From JAIKWW01 sp052169645 (GTDB lineage: Bacteria; Bacillota; Clostridia; Peptostreptococcales; Anaerovoracaceae): 64,000 nt of DNA. A program made the translations under genes and the position numbers. Location: NCBI GenBank assembly GCA_052169645.1, contig JBQNCA010000002.1:107863-171862 (forward strand), in the 5' to 3' direction. Below, piece after piece: positions 24,900-34,308 of the stretch (the first letter of the stretch is position 1; each line of letters starts with the position of its first letter). The notes under the pieces were generated by a model. The model was not told the origin of the DNA. It searched no databases and was given only the letters and a program-made list of their open reading frames with translations.

Positions 24900-26228
24900 T
24901 TATATCCTTACTCTGAGCTTTGAATCCGCCATTCTTGCAACTATCGCCGCTACCTGTGCTCTGTTTATCCGTGTTGAAGGATTAAAATTACCGTTGCTCC
25001 CGGTTATAACACCTGCACGGTATAGACGATATATAGCTTTACCCGTGGAATCCGAAGAACTTACATCCTTTATATCTCCATTTTTGATATTATTTATCTG
25101 AACAAGCTCTTTATCAGGCAAAGCTCCGTTCAAAATTTCGGCAAATTCGGCTCTGGTTGCAGAATAATTCATTACACTGCTGTCCGCATAGCGTGATGAA
25201 ATAATTTTCTTTTTGCGTGCATAATCCACATATGGCGAATACCAAGCATCGTCGGCATTTTTCTTAAATTTTTCTCCGTCATTATTATATATAGAATAAA
25301 TACGAGCCGCCAATGTCACGCTCTGGGCTATGGTGATATTGCTGTTCGGCTTGAAATAAGCATCATCCACTCCGTTCATCAAACCGCTGCTGTATGCCTT
25401 TGCAATATAATCATAATACCACTCTGAATCGCTTATATCCTTGAAATTCTTATTTACAAAGTCATTCGCAGGCGAAAATGCCGCATTGCCTGCATTGTTT
25501 TGTGAAGCTGCAGGCTTATTTGACGAATTGTCGCCTGCTCCAGAATCCGAAGTCACTGACTGAACCTCCGTTACAACAGGTGTAAGCAAAGTCTCTCCGG
25601 TAATCGGAGCTGTCGGCTTCACGTAAAAAGGAATATTCTCCGCATTATATGAAGCTATGTACCAATAAGAATCGAGTGCATTTACAATTATATCCTGAAG
25701 TTCATCGTCGGACACGGTCGATGTATTATATACAGATTTTAACCATGAATCTTTAAGCGGCATAAGCTTTGTGGACAGACCGGGGTCGGCACAATAAAAA
25801 GTGTCCGTATATTCATCATAGCTTATAAGAAAAACTGCATGCGGAACTCCTCTGTCATATATTGCTATACCCTCAGGATATTTATCGAGCAGATAGATAA
25901 GCTGAGATTTTATATCATCAGGATCAAAATTGCTGCGACCTACACCTACGCCGAAGTATTTAAATGAATTTTTCAAACCCTGTCCTGTAATCCAGCCCTT
26001 TCCCAGCAAACTCTGTTGAGTTATATTATTCCAAGTCGGATTTCCTTCATTAAAAGCCTTTTGACGCATCATCATAACCGTTGAAGCCAGAGTACAGTAA
26101 CCTCTTGCGTCCTGCTTTACATATATATTCTCGTTTCCGGCAGCAAATGTCGACACGCTTCCGGCAAAAAGCGAAGTAAAAGCTATGCAGAATGTCATAG
26201 CAATACCGAATATTCTATTTCTCTCCAT
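24900..26228 (-). CDS. SLH-anchored putative C39-like cysteine peptidase
   Basis: A 442-residue exported protein. A signal peptide (about residues 1-29) is followed by a papain-like C39 domain with ARGYCTLAST (C45 as candidate nucleophile), GVPHAVFLISYDEY (H130) and FYCADPG (D148). A Ser/Asn-rich linker (about 195-225) leads to three SLH domains (FKDISDSEWYYDYIAKAY, DAWYSPYVDYARKKK and a third ending NRAQVAAIVARMAD). SLH domains bind secondary cell-wall polymer. So this is probably a surface protease or bacteriocin-type processing enzyme, but it has no partner transporter nearby. Start at ATG 26228; a TTG at 26252 is possible. Confidence 0.82.
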   Translation of the reverse strand: MERNRIFGIAMTFCIAFTSLFAGSVSTFAAGNENIYVKQDARGYCTLASTVMMMRQKAFNEGNPTWNNITQQSLLGKGWITGQGLKNSFKYFGVGVGRSNFDPDDIKSQLIYLLDKYPEGIAIYDRGVPHAVFLISYDEYTDTFYCADPGLSTKLMPLKDSWLKSVYNTSTVSDDELQDIIVNALDSYWYIASYNAENIPFYVKPTAPITGETLLTPVVTEVQSVTSDSGAGDNSSNKPAASQNNAGNAAFSPANDFVNKNFKDISDSEWYYDYIAKAYSSGLMNGVDDAYFKPNSNITIAQSVTLAARIYSIYNNDGEKFKKNADDAWYSPYVDYARKKKIISSRYADSSVMNYSATRAEFAEILNGALPDKELVQINNIKNGDIKDVSSSDSTGKAIYRLYRAGVITGSNGNFNPSTRINRAQVAAIVARMADSKLRVRI

Positions 26229-26562
26229 AAGCGAATTTTTCCTCCACATCAAATAAAGGCTGACTATAATATTAACAATTCCATTATTTAAATTAGAATT
26301 TTTAAATCCCGAAATGAGTTTTCAAAAGCATTATTTTTTATAATATTCTCATTTAATTTCGGAATGTCGGATTTATAATACATATATGCCTATAATTTTA
26401 CAAAAAATAAAACAGGCACGAGTCTATTTCATTTTAATTTTAAAGACCCCTACCTGTCAATCAATGCTGTTCAAAGTTAACACTTCGGTAACAAAGATGT
26501 AATTTGTGAAGTTTTATTTATATGTTATATTACAGACAAACTCCTGCTTTTATATTGAGTAG
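26229..26562. other. Non-coding gap between the SLH peptidase and metY
   Basis: AT-rich leader. A minus-strand TTGACA (26455-26460) and TAAAAT (26431-26436) with an 18-base spacer may be the promoter of the SLH peptidase gene, and they overlap the putative metY terminator. No SAM or other riboswitch was recognised. Confidence 0.45.
26402..26457 (-). terminator. Putative terminator downstream of metY
   Basis: ACAGG and CCTGT pair at the ends, GGGTCT and AGACTC pair inside with a G-U, followed by TTTATTTTTT on the minus strand. The stem is interrupted, so support is moderate. Confidence 0.5.
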
Positions 26563-27840
26563 TTAAAGTTTATCCAAAGCGTTTTTAATATCATCGATTA
26601 TGTCATCCGCCGATTCTATTCCTACTGAAAAGCGGAGAAGATCCGGCGAAACTCCGGCTTCTGCAAGCTGTTCATCCGTAAGCTGTCTATGTGTTGTGCT
26701 TGCGGGATGAAGCACGCAGGTACGGGCATCGGCAACATGTGTAACTATGGCTGCCAGTTCAAGAGCATCCATAAACTTCTCAGCCGCTTTACGTCCGCCC
26801 TTTATTCCGAATGCAATTACTCCGCAGGTTCCGTTCGGCATATATTTCTTAGCCAAATTATAATATTTACCGCCCTCAAGTCCCGGATAATCAACCCATG
26901 CGACTCTCTCGTCGGATGTCAGATATTTCGCTACCTTCAAAGCATTTTCGCAATGACGTGCCATTCTCAAATGTAGTGTTTCCAATCCGAGATTAAGCAA
27001 AAATGCATTATGCGGAGAAGGTATGGAACCCAAATCTCTCATAAGCTGAACTGTAGCTTTAGTTATAAAAGCGGTATTTCCGAAAGTCTCGGCATAACGG
27101 ATTCCATGATAGGATTCGTCAGGCTCGGTCAAACCCGGGAATTTATCCGCATGAGCTGTCCAATCAAAATTCCCGCTGTCCACTATGCATCCGCCTACGC
27201 TTGTTGCATGACCGTCCATATACTTTGTCGTACTGTGAGTCACTATATCTACACCGTATTCAAACGGTCTGCAATTTATAGGTGTGGGGAAGGTATTGTC
27301 AACTATTACAGGTACTCCGTGAGCGTGTGCGGCCTTTACAAATTTATCAAAATCCAATACCGCCAGTGACGGATTTGAAAGACTCTCCGCAAACACGCAC
27401 TTCGTATTCGGCTTAAAAGCCGCTTCAAGCTCCTCATCGGTACAATCGGGATTTACAAAGCTTACATCTATTCCCAACTTTCTCATAGTTATGTTAAAAA
27501 GATTAAAAGTTCCCCCATAGATTGCGGATGTACTTACAACATGGTCGCCTGCTTCCGCAATGTTGAATACCGCATAGAAATTTGCAGCCTGACCGGACGA
27601 TGTGAGCATAGCGGAAGTACCGCCTTCCAAAGCTGCTATCTTAGCCGCCACCATATCATTTGTAGGATTTTGCAGCCTTGTATAAAAATATCCCGACTCT
27701 TTCAAATCAAAAAGATTGCCCATCTGCTCGCCGGAATCATATTTATATGTAGTGGATTGAATTATAGGCAGTATTCTCGGCTCGCCGTTACCGGGAATAT
27801 ATCCTCCCTGAACACATTCGGTATCTATATGTCTGCTCAT
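26563..27840 (-). CDS. metY: O-acetylhomoserine sulfhydrylase (aminocarboxypropyltransferase)
   Basis: A 425-residue PLP enzyme of the Cys/Met metabolism family that makes homocysteine from O-acetylhomoserine and sulfide. The PLP lysine lies in THSTTKYMDGHATSVGG. FYTRLQNPTNDMVAAKIAAL and VIVDNTFPTP are typical. The length and the insert around residues 245-275 fit the OAH sulfhydrylase subgroup better than cystathionine synthase. ATG 27840 has GAGGGAG eight bases upstream. The longer frame would overlap holA. No methionine riboswitch is present. Confidence 0.92.
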   Translation of the reverse strand: MSRHIDTECVQGGYIPGNGEPRILPIIQSTTYKYDSGEQMGNLFDLKESGYFYTRLQNPTNDMVAAKIAALEGGTSAMLTSSGQAANFYAVFNIAEAGDHVVSTSAIYGGTFNLFNITMRKLGIDVSFVNPDCTDEELEAAFKPNTKCVFAESLSNPSLAVLDFDKFVKAAHAHGVPVIVDNTFPTPINCRPFEYGVDIVTHSTTKYMDGHATSVGGCIVDSGNFDWTAHADKFPGLTEPDESYHGIRYAETFGNTAFITKATVQLMRDLGSIPSPHNAFLLNLGLETLHLRMARHCENALKVAKYLTSDERVAWVDYPGLEGGKYYNLAKKYMPNGTCGVIAFGIKGGRKAAEKFMDALELAAIVTHVADARTCVLHPASTTHRQLTDEQLAEAGVSPDLLRFSVGIESADDIIDDIKNALDKL

Positions 27841-27871
27841 TTTTTGTTCTCCCTCTTCAGGTAAAAATGTA

Positions 27872-28987
27872 TTAAAAATTAGAGACAAAAAGCTCCAAGC
27901 CCACATTTATATCCATTAATCCGGTCTTTACATTTCGGTCTATAGCATATGCATCCATGAGCAGCTTTCTTATCTTTCCCGAATTATAATTCAATACTTT
28001 CTGATATGCAAGTTTTATTCTGTACTCGTGCATCTTTAATTTTATTGCAGCATCTTTGTAACTGTATCCCGCCTCATACATTTCGCTTGCCAATAGGAGA
28101 GTTTCCAGCTGTGAGCATATCATTCCGAGCAGCATAAATTCATTTTCACCGTTGTCGAGCATCCGTCTGAGCATGGCTAAAGCATCGCCTTTGCGCCCTG
28201 ACATCATTGCATCGGTAAAGTCAAAAATATATACTTGATTATTCCCGGATATCGATTGCCTGACATCATTTTCCGACACTGCGCCGTCGCTGTGAGCCGC
28301 AATGGCTCTTACGTCATTTAAAAGCCTGTCCAAATCAATATCGGTTTCTTTATCCAAATATCCTGAAACATCTACAATCATTGAAATAATCATATCGCTG
28401 CAACTGCATCCCAACTCTGAAAATCTCTTTTTTATGAAGCCCATCAAAGTTCTTCTATCCAACTTTGAAAAGTCATATTCACTGCCGTATTTTTTTGCAG
28501 CCTTGAAAAATCTTTTTCTTTTATCCGGCTCGTCCTCACATACGATAATAAGCATTGCAGTATTCGGGAAATTTTCAAAATATGCGGCAAGCTCATCCAA
28601 TGCATCCGCCGGCTCGTCCTCTGCAACCGTCGTATCGGAAGAGGCGGCGTCGAGAGCTTTTGTTCTCAACTGATTAGCTTTCATCGGCATACCCTCGATA
28701 ATCACTATTCTGCGCTCGGACATCATGGGAAGCGTTTCGCAGGATCTTATAATTTCTGCGTATTTGGCGGTATCTCCGTCCATTTTCATGAAATCGAAAA
28801 GTTCCGCCGCTTCATTAACATATTTGGATTTTATTTCGGAAACTGCCCATCTTTTCAAATAGTCCTCCTCACCGTAGAGAAGGACTATATTTTTCAAAGC
28901 ATCATTTTTAATATCAGTGCCGAACTGCCTGAAAGCGTGCACTTTATTATCCTGTTTTTTTCTTTCAAATGCCATATTACTTTCCAT
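27872..28987 (-). CDS. holA: DNA polymerase III delta subunit
   Basis: A 371-residue clamp-loader subunit that opens the sliding clamp. The AAA-like N-terminus has IVLLYGEEDYLKRWAV; the middle FPNTAMLIIVCEDEPDKRKR and the C-terminal NQVYIFDFTDAMMSGRKGDA region, followed by LKMHEYRIKLAYQK, match the HolA family. An insertion rich in Asp/Ala (about 115-128) is unusual. The start could also be ATG 28975, where GGAAAG lies five bases upstream. It ends 31 bases before metY on the same strand. Confidence 0.9.
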   Translation of the reverse strand: MESNMAFERKKQDNKVHAFRQFGTDIKNDALKNIVLLYGEEDYLKRWAVSEIKSKYVNEAAELFDFMKMDGDTAKYAEIIRSCETLPMMSERRIVIIEGMPMKANQLRTKALDAASSDTTVAEDEPADALDELAAYFENFPNTAMLIIVCEDEPDKRKRFFKAAKKYGSEYDFSKLDRRTLMGFIKKRFSELGCSCSDMIISMIVDVSGYLDKETDIDLDRLLNDVRAIAAHSDGAVSENDVRQSISGNNQVYIFDFTDAMMSGRKGDALAMLRRMLDNGENEFMLLGMICSQLETLLLASEMYEAGYSYKDAAIKLKMHEYRIKLAYQKVLNYNSGKIRKLLMDAYAIDRNVKTGLMDINVGLELFVSNF

Positions 28988-29055
28988 TCCGCCGCCGTCA
29001 CCTTACGGCACAAACAGCAATGAAAATCATTATTAACACTATTCCTCGGAATCCA

Positions 29056-29148
29056 GTATGGTAACGCCGCCTTTCAAACTCAAAAAATGCTTGAAATGCA
29101 GAGGAATATGCTTTCTCAAAATTTGGTACGGTAACGCCTTTCAAACTC
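29056..29148. repeat. Duplicated 3' end of the CoA-transferase gene
   Basis: GTAACGCCTTTCAAACTC at the end of the CoA-transferase gene (29126-29148) recurs at 29056-29081 as GTAACGCCGCCTTTCAAACT with a three-base insertion. The downstream copy is outside the reading frame. ATTCCTC (29041) and GAGGAAT (29101) form an inverted pair around it. Confidence 0.7.
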
Positions 29149-30444
29149 TTCTATAAGTTCATCTCTGAACTGCGGATGAGCTATACCTATCAGCTCTCTG
29201 GATCGGTCTTCAAGCGATTTGCCCTTCATATATGCTATACCGTTTTCAGTAACTATGTAGCCTGCATCCTCTCTGTTCAATGTAACCTCGGAACCGGGGT
29301 TTATAAAAGGCGTGATCTTTGATACGAGATTTCCGGAAAAATCACGGACTGTCGATGCCATGGCTATTATGCTCTTTCCTTTGCGGTCGAGAGACATATT
29401 CGCCCCTCTGTTAAGACTGGGCTGACCGCCTACGCCCGAAAGCTGCAGTTCTCCTATGCTTGCAGACACGATCTGTCCCTGTAAATCGACGCTTACGGCG
29501 GAATTGACTATGCACATGTTTGACTGGCTGGCCAGACGAAAAGTATTGTTGACATAGGATGCCGACATAAATCTTACAACCGGATTTCTGTTTACAAAAT
29601 TGTATAATTTTTGTGAGCCCATGACAAAGGCTGTAACCATAACATTTTTATCCGTAGTGCAGTGTTGATTGGTGATATTTCCGTTTAAATATAAATCCAT
29701 CATGCCGTCGGAAAACATATCGGTAAACACACCCAGCTCATGCTTATTTTTAAGACAGTAACATACCGCATCGGGTATTCGCCCTACCCCTATGGAAATA
29801 GTCGCTTTATCGGGGATAAGCGATGCGCAGTATTCACCTATAGCCAAATCGTCTTCGCCCAAATTCCCATAGTGAGGCGGCAGGAATTGATTCAGCTCCT
29901 GATCCGATTCAACTATGCAGTCAGCCATTTCCACGGGAAAATAAGTATCTCCGTATGTAAAAGGCATATTTTTGTTTACCTGAACAATTATGCGATCCGC
30001 ATGACGTACCGCATCCATGGTATGATCACACGAAACGCCCGTACAAAAAAGACCGTGCTCATTCGGCGGAGCAGACATCACTATAGCCACATCACAGTGA
30101 AATATGTCCTTATCGAAATACTCGGTTGTCTTGAAATAGTGATTCGGAGTGACATCTCCTCGACCTTCAGCCACGCAATGCATAGTCGCCGGTGTAAGAA
30201 ACCATCCGTTGAAGTGAAAGTGTCCTTCGTATTCCGTCGATGTATATTTTGCATTACCTATTGTATATTGCTGATGTATTGTAACATCTTTAAAAGCTTC
30301 GACATTTTCGAGCAAAGCGTCTATTATCGTCTGAGGCTCTCCGATGCAATGCCCGAATACCAGCTCATCTCCGTCATTTATTATGCGTATGGCTTCGTCG
30401 GCAGTACACAAATGTTCATTGTAATATTGTTTCCAGTCAGACAT
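29116..30444 (-). CDS. CoA-transferase paralogue with altered catalytic site
   Basis: A 442-residue protein of the acetyl-CoA hydrolase/transferase family, closest in layout to 4-hydroxybutyrate and butyryl-CoA:acetate CoA-transferases. In that family the catalytic Glu (Glu238 of the C. aminobutyricum enzyme) sits in a motif like LGIHTEM. Here the segment is LGVFTDMFSDG, with Asp at residue 242 and Phe in place of His. The second CoA-binding loop is SGVGGQPSLNRGA instead of the usual GGQxDFxRGA. The rest of the fold is well kept (ISIGVGRIPDAV, AGYIVTENGIAYMKGKS). It lies nine bases after an intact paralogue. It may be a non-catalytic partner subunit, or an enzyme with changed specificity. Confidence 0.85.
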   Translation of the reverse strand: MSDWKQYYNEHLCTADEAIRIINDGDELVFGHCIGEPQTIIDALLENVEAFKDVTIHQQYTIGNAKYTSTEYEGHFHFNGWFLTPATMHCVAEGRGDVTPNHYFKTTEYFDKDIFHCDVAIVMSAPPNEHGLFCTGVSCDHTMDAVRHADRIIVQVNKNMPFTYGDTYFPVEMADCIVESDQELNQFLPPHYGNLGEDDLAIGEYCASLIPDKATISIGVGRIPDAVCYCLKNKHELGVFTDMFSDGMMDLYLNGNITNQHCTTDKNVMVTAFVMGSQKLYNFVNRNPVVRFMSASYVNNTFRLASQSNMCIVNSAVSVDLQGQIVSASIGELQLSGVGGQPSLNRGANMSLDRKGKSIIAMASTVRDFSGNLVSKITPFINPGSEVTLNREDAGYIVTENGIAYMKGKSLEDRSRELIGIAHPQFRDELIEEFERRYRTKF

Positions 30445-30453
30445 CAATTTTTC

Positions 30454-31803
30454 CTACCTTTCACACTGATACTTTACTCTGAATCTTTTCTCAAAGATTT
30501 CTATGAGCTCAGGACGAAAATCCGGATGAGCCAAAGATATCATAGCCTTTGCCCTCTCTTTAAGAGTCTTGCCTCTTAGATGAGCGATGCCGTATTCCGT
30601 AATTATATAATCAACATCCTCTCTGCTGACGGTAACGGCTGAGCCGTCCGTCAAAAATCCTAAAATTCTGGATTTTCTTATGCCGTGTTTTTCGTATGTA
30701 GATGTCAGAACTATTATGGATTTTCCGCTGCCGTCCTGTGAAAGCAGGATTCCTCTGATAAAATCCGACTGACCGCCCGCTCCGCTTATTTGAGAAATGC
30801 CGTTTGTTCCTGCTACGACCTGTCCCATCAAATCCACTTCTATGCAGGTATTTATACTGACCTGATTGCGACTTTTCGCTATTTCAAAAGGGTGACTTAC
30901 ACGACGTACGGACTTCAATTTTATTATAGGATTATGATCGATAAAATCATAAAGCTTTTGAGTTCCGAGAACGAAGCTTGCAACCATGGAACCTCTGTCT
31001 ATGGATTTTTTACTGTTGTCCACCGCCCCGCTCAGCCAGAGATCCATTATACCGTCGCCTATCATCTCCGAATGTACGCCCAGATGTTTCTTATCCTTCA
31101 AACATTCACATATGGCATCCGGAAGATTTCCTATACCCACCTGTATGGTATCTCCGTCATTTATAAGACTTGCACAATATTTTCCTATCTGCAATGCCGT
31201 ATCTGTAAGCTCGCCTCTCTGAACCTCGGGCAATTCATCCTCATGCTCCACTATAAAATCTATTCTGTCTATATGAACAAGACAATCCTCTGCGGAGCAC
31301 CACGGAAGTTTTGAGTTAACCTGAACTATTACCACGTCCGCCGCATCCACAGCCTCCTGTATGAAGTCCGCATTAAGTCCGCAGCTGCAATATCCGTACT
31401 TATCGGGAGGAGTTACCTGAAACATAAATACATCTATAGGTATAGTTCCTTCTTCAAAAAAATATGAAAGCTCACAATAATAATGTGGATAAAATTTCGC
31501 TCTGCCGTCTTTTACAGCCTGTCTTGTTCCTTTTGATACAAAGAGCGCTTCGTGTAAAAAATTTTCTTTATACCGTTCTTCACAATATTCTTCACCGCCG
31601 TGACTCAATCCGTGCATGATTTTTACATTGTGAAAATTTTGCGCATGCTCCACCATCTGCGCAAGCAGATAATAAGGTCGGGCAAGTGCTCCTCCCACCA
31701 ATATTCTGTCGGAAGCCTGTACTGCTCCGAGAGCTTCAAGTGCGGAACATTTCTTTTCTTTATATCGGGTCTCCCAATCACCCATAAGCGTACTTTTATC
31801 CAC
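30454..31803 (-). CDS. Acyl-CoA:carboxylate CoA-transferase, 4-hydroxybutyrate/butyrate type
   Basis: A 449-residue CoA-transferase with all expected motifs: IQVGIGNLPDAI, the catalytic LGVHSEMIGDG (E246), CIEVDLMGQVVAG, SGAGGQSDFIRG and VDYIITEYGIAHLRGKT. It moves CoA between acyl groups such as butyryl, acetyl or 4-hydroxybutyryl during fermentation; the exact pair cannot be told from sequence. Translation starts at GTG 31803, with GGAGGA seven bases upstream. The paralogue follows after nine bases, suggesting a joint complex. Confidence 0.9.
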   Translation of the reverse strand: MDKSTLMGDWETRYKEKKCSALEALGAVQASDRILVGGALARPYYLLAQMVEHAQNFHNVKIMHGLSHGGEEYCEERYKENFLHEALFVSKGTRQAVKDGRAKFYPHYYCELSYFFEEGTIPIDVFMFQVTPPDKYGYCSCGLNADFIQEAVDAADVVIVQVNSKLPWCSAEDCLVHIDRIDFIVEHEDELPEVQRGELTDTALQIGKYCASLINDGDTIQVGIGNLPDAICECLKDKKHLGVHSEMIGDGIMDLWLSGAVDNSKKSIDRGSMVASFVLGTQKLYDFIDHNPIIKLKSVRRVSHPFEIAKSRNQVSINTCIEVDLMGQVVAGTNGISQISGAGGQSDFIRGILLSQDGSGKSIIVLTSTYEKHGIRKSRILGFLTDGSAVTVSREDVDYIITEYGIAHLRGKTLKERAKAMISLAHPDFRPELIEIFEKRFRVKYQCER

Positions 31804-31884
31804 GTCAATCTCCTCCGTCTTTGAACTGAAAAGCTGCTGAATACATGAAATATGAGCTTTGTATGATAATTAATATCTTAACAT

Positions 31885-34290
31885 TTATAAGCTTTTCTTG
31901 CAATCAAAGACATCTGTCCCGTTTGCGCTTCGTATCCTAGGTTTATTATCCAAATCTATCATGAACGAAGCGAATTTGTTTTCCTTTAATATTTTGTCCG
32001 CAGCATCGACATCGGAACATTTCTCCGATATTTCCCTCAAAAAATCGTCATTCAAATTCAAACTCTTATTTTTCATAAATGCTGTGACCGACATACGATA
32101 TGAATCAATTTCAGGCTTAATATCTTTCTCCTCGTCAAAACCTGCAATGGAAAAATGAAATTTTACGGATGCTGCCGATATTATATCTCCATTCTTTAAA
32201 AAGATAATATTTTTCGCAGAAACACCTGTGATTTCTTCAAGCTTTGTAATATCACCACTATATGCTTCCGATATCGCAAGCTTCTTTATTTTAATTATCT
32301 CTGCAAGAGATTTAAGCTCCGAACAATGCTGCTTGTCCAAATCAGTGAGAATTACCAATTCCAAATCTTTTATTCCGTTTGAAAGCAGGTACGGAATATA
32401 CAGTTTCTCGGCAGTGTCATGATGGGAACTGCCGCCGCAGTTTATCAGAATATCGGTTTTAAAGGGCGCTCTTATATGAACGGCAGCTGCTCCGCCGTCG
32501 GAAAGCACCAGCAGCTCCGAGCTTATGTACTCCCATTCAGCTGCCGCCCATATACCTCCGCACAGCAAAGCGGCGGAGGTCAGGACGGCGAGAGCGCCCC
32601 TCGCATGTCGCCCTCTGCAAAAAGCCGAGCAGCCTCCGGGTGCAGCCGTGCCGAGTGTGTTTGCAGTTTTAAGCTGCTCGGCTGCTCTCTGTCCAAGCTC
32701 GCTGCAAAAAAAGAAAATGCAGAAATAATACATTAAAATTATGAACTTGCTCGGTGCAAATACGATTCTCGCATGAAGCATCGAATTCTCCGCAAAATTA
32801 TTCATAGCAATCAGCAGATGCAACAACATTTCACTGACAGCAAGCAGGCATCCGCATATCATCTCCGCCGCTTTTCCGATTACAGGGATATCTGCACAAA
32901 GAAAAAACGGAATAATAATTAATCCGACAGGAACTGCCAAACCGGCTACAGCTATAGCCGGCGTATTCAGCAAAAATGCCGCCGGAGATATATAATGGAA
33001 GCTTACAGTCGCAGCCGGCGCCAGACCTGCCTGTATTCCCACAATTCCCTCCGCAGTCCGTCTTAAGCTGTTCGCAAATATTCCTGCGATAGATTCCCCT
33101 TCTGTATAAGCTCGGCTGTATTTTAACCGCTCTTCAAGTCTTGAATATCCGTCCGACCTTTTTTCAAATCTTTTCAGTATAACTGCAATCGTTGCAGCGG
33201 CAAGAAAAGTAAGTTGAAAACCTCCGGAAAAAAGCTGAGCGGGCTCCCAAGCCAACATACAGATAAAACAAAATGCCGTACACGATAAAAAATCATAGCG
33301 TCTGTGCAGCATTTGTGAAATTATATGAACAGTTATCATAAACACGGCTCTTATAACTGATGCCGAAAATCCTGCAAACGCCGCATATACAAGCATTACC
33401 GCCGCAATAAACAAATTTCCGGCAATTCGTGTCGGTCTGCGCAGCAATACCCTCATCACAGCATAAACAAAACCTGCATGAAGTCCCGAGGCTGCAAGCA
33501 GATGTCCGATGCCCTCAGCTCTAAAAGACTTTAAAATATTTTCATCCATAAATGAAGTATCTCCGAACAGTATTCCGCAAAAAACACCTGCAGCTTCATC
33601 GTCCATTTTATTGAAAAGTTCTTTTTCATATGCAGACTTTATCGAAACTATGCGATTATAAATTTTCCATAATCCTCGGGGCTTTTCAATAACTCTTATC
33701 GCAGCCTCTTTTGCCGACATGCACATATAAATTTTCTGCGATTTCAAATATAAACTGTAATCAAATCCGTTCGGATATACGGCTCCGGACGGCAGCTCCG
33801 GTCTGCCGCCGATGCTTACAACAGCTCCCGTACAGTTCACAGCCTCGGCATTAAAGCCCTTTACATATACAAGCACATGTTCTCCGTTCCCTATATTTAC
33901 AGTTAAATTATATTTTCCTTTTTCTTTAATATTAACTGAGCTCACCACACCTTTAATCCGTGTTCTCACTCCGACCGAATCCTCAAGTACCGAATTTTTC
34001 TCCAATGCCGTTTTTCCCCAAACAACTCCCGTTACAAAGAAAAGTATCACCAATATAAGCATTTTTCGATAAACCGGACTCCTGTCCGTATCCGTTGTAA
34101 AATGATATTTATTAATATTTTCTATTAATTCTAATATTTTCCATTTATGCAGCAAATAAAAAAGCAGACCGGCCGATGCCGCTGCCGAAACTGTAATCAG
34201 CATTAAAGAAATCACATTATCTGCAAGCTTTGCAGCCGCAATTCCCGAAGCGGCAGACAAAGCTGCCGCCACCATGGGTCTTCTGAACAT
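31885..34290 (-). CDS. comEC: ComEC/Rec2-type DNA uptake channel with degenerate lactamase domain
   Basis: An 801-residue polytopic membrane protein. An N-terminal OB-like DUF4131 region is followed by the competence domain (HLLAASGLHAGFVYAVM and further helices). A C-terminal metallo-beta-lactamase-like part follows (about residues 585-800). ComEC conducts single-stranded DNA into the cytoplasm. The lactamase part has lost its metal motifs: where HxHxDH-like SHPDADH is expected it reads LTDLDKQHCSEL, and DTG is NCG. ATG 34290 has GGTGA five bases upstream. The next gene upstream is a small unknown, 18 bases away. Confidence 0.85.
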   Translation of the reverse strand: MFRRPMVAAALSAASGIAAAKLADNVISLMLITVSAAASAGLLFYLLHKWKILELIENINKYHFTTDTDRSPVYRKMLILVILFFVTGVVWGKTALEKNSVLEDSVGVRTRIKGVVSSVNIKEKGKYNLTVNIGNGEHVLVYVKGFNAEAVNCTGAVVSIGGRPELPSGAVYPNGFDYSLYLKSQKIYMCMSAKEAAIRVIEKPRGLWKIYNRIVSIKSAYEKELFNKMDDEAAGVFCGILFGDTSFMDENILKSFRAEGIGHLLAASGLHAGFVYAVMRVLLRRPTRIAGNLFIAAVMLVYAAFAGFSASVIRAVFMITVHIISQMLHRRYDFLSCTAFCFICMLAWEPAQLFSGGFQLTFLAAATIAVILKRFEKRSDGYSRLEERLKYSRAYTEGESIAGIFANSLRRTAEGIVGIQAGLAPAATVSFHYISPAAFLLNTPAIAVAGLAVPVGLIIIPFFLCADIPVIGKAAEMICGCLLAVSEMLLHLLIAMNNFAENSMLHARIVFAPSKFIILMYYFCIFFFCSELGQRAAEQLKTANTLGTAAPGGCSAFCRGRHARGALAVLTSAALLCGGIWAAAEWEYISSELLVLSDGGAAAVHIRAPFKTDILINCGGSSHHDTAEKLYIPYLLSNGIKDLELVILTDLDKQHCSELKSLAEIIKIKKLAISEAYSGDITKLEEITGVSAKNIIFLKNGDIISAASVKFHFSIAGFDEEKDIKPEIDSYRMSVTAFMKNKSLNLNDDFLREISEKCSDVDAADKILKENKFASFMIDLDNKPRIRSANGTDVFDCKKSL

Positions 34291-34308
34291 AAAAATCACC
34301 GTAGCTTA

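Noticed and set aside
26402..26562. SAM riboswitch for metY
   Set aside because: This region is downstream of metY, which is on the minus strand; the upstream DNA is holA coding sequence, and no S-box motifs are seen.
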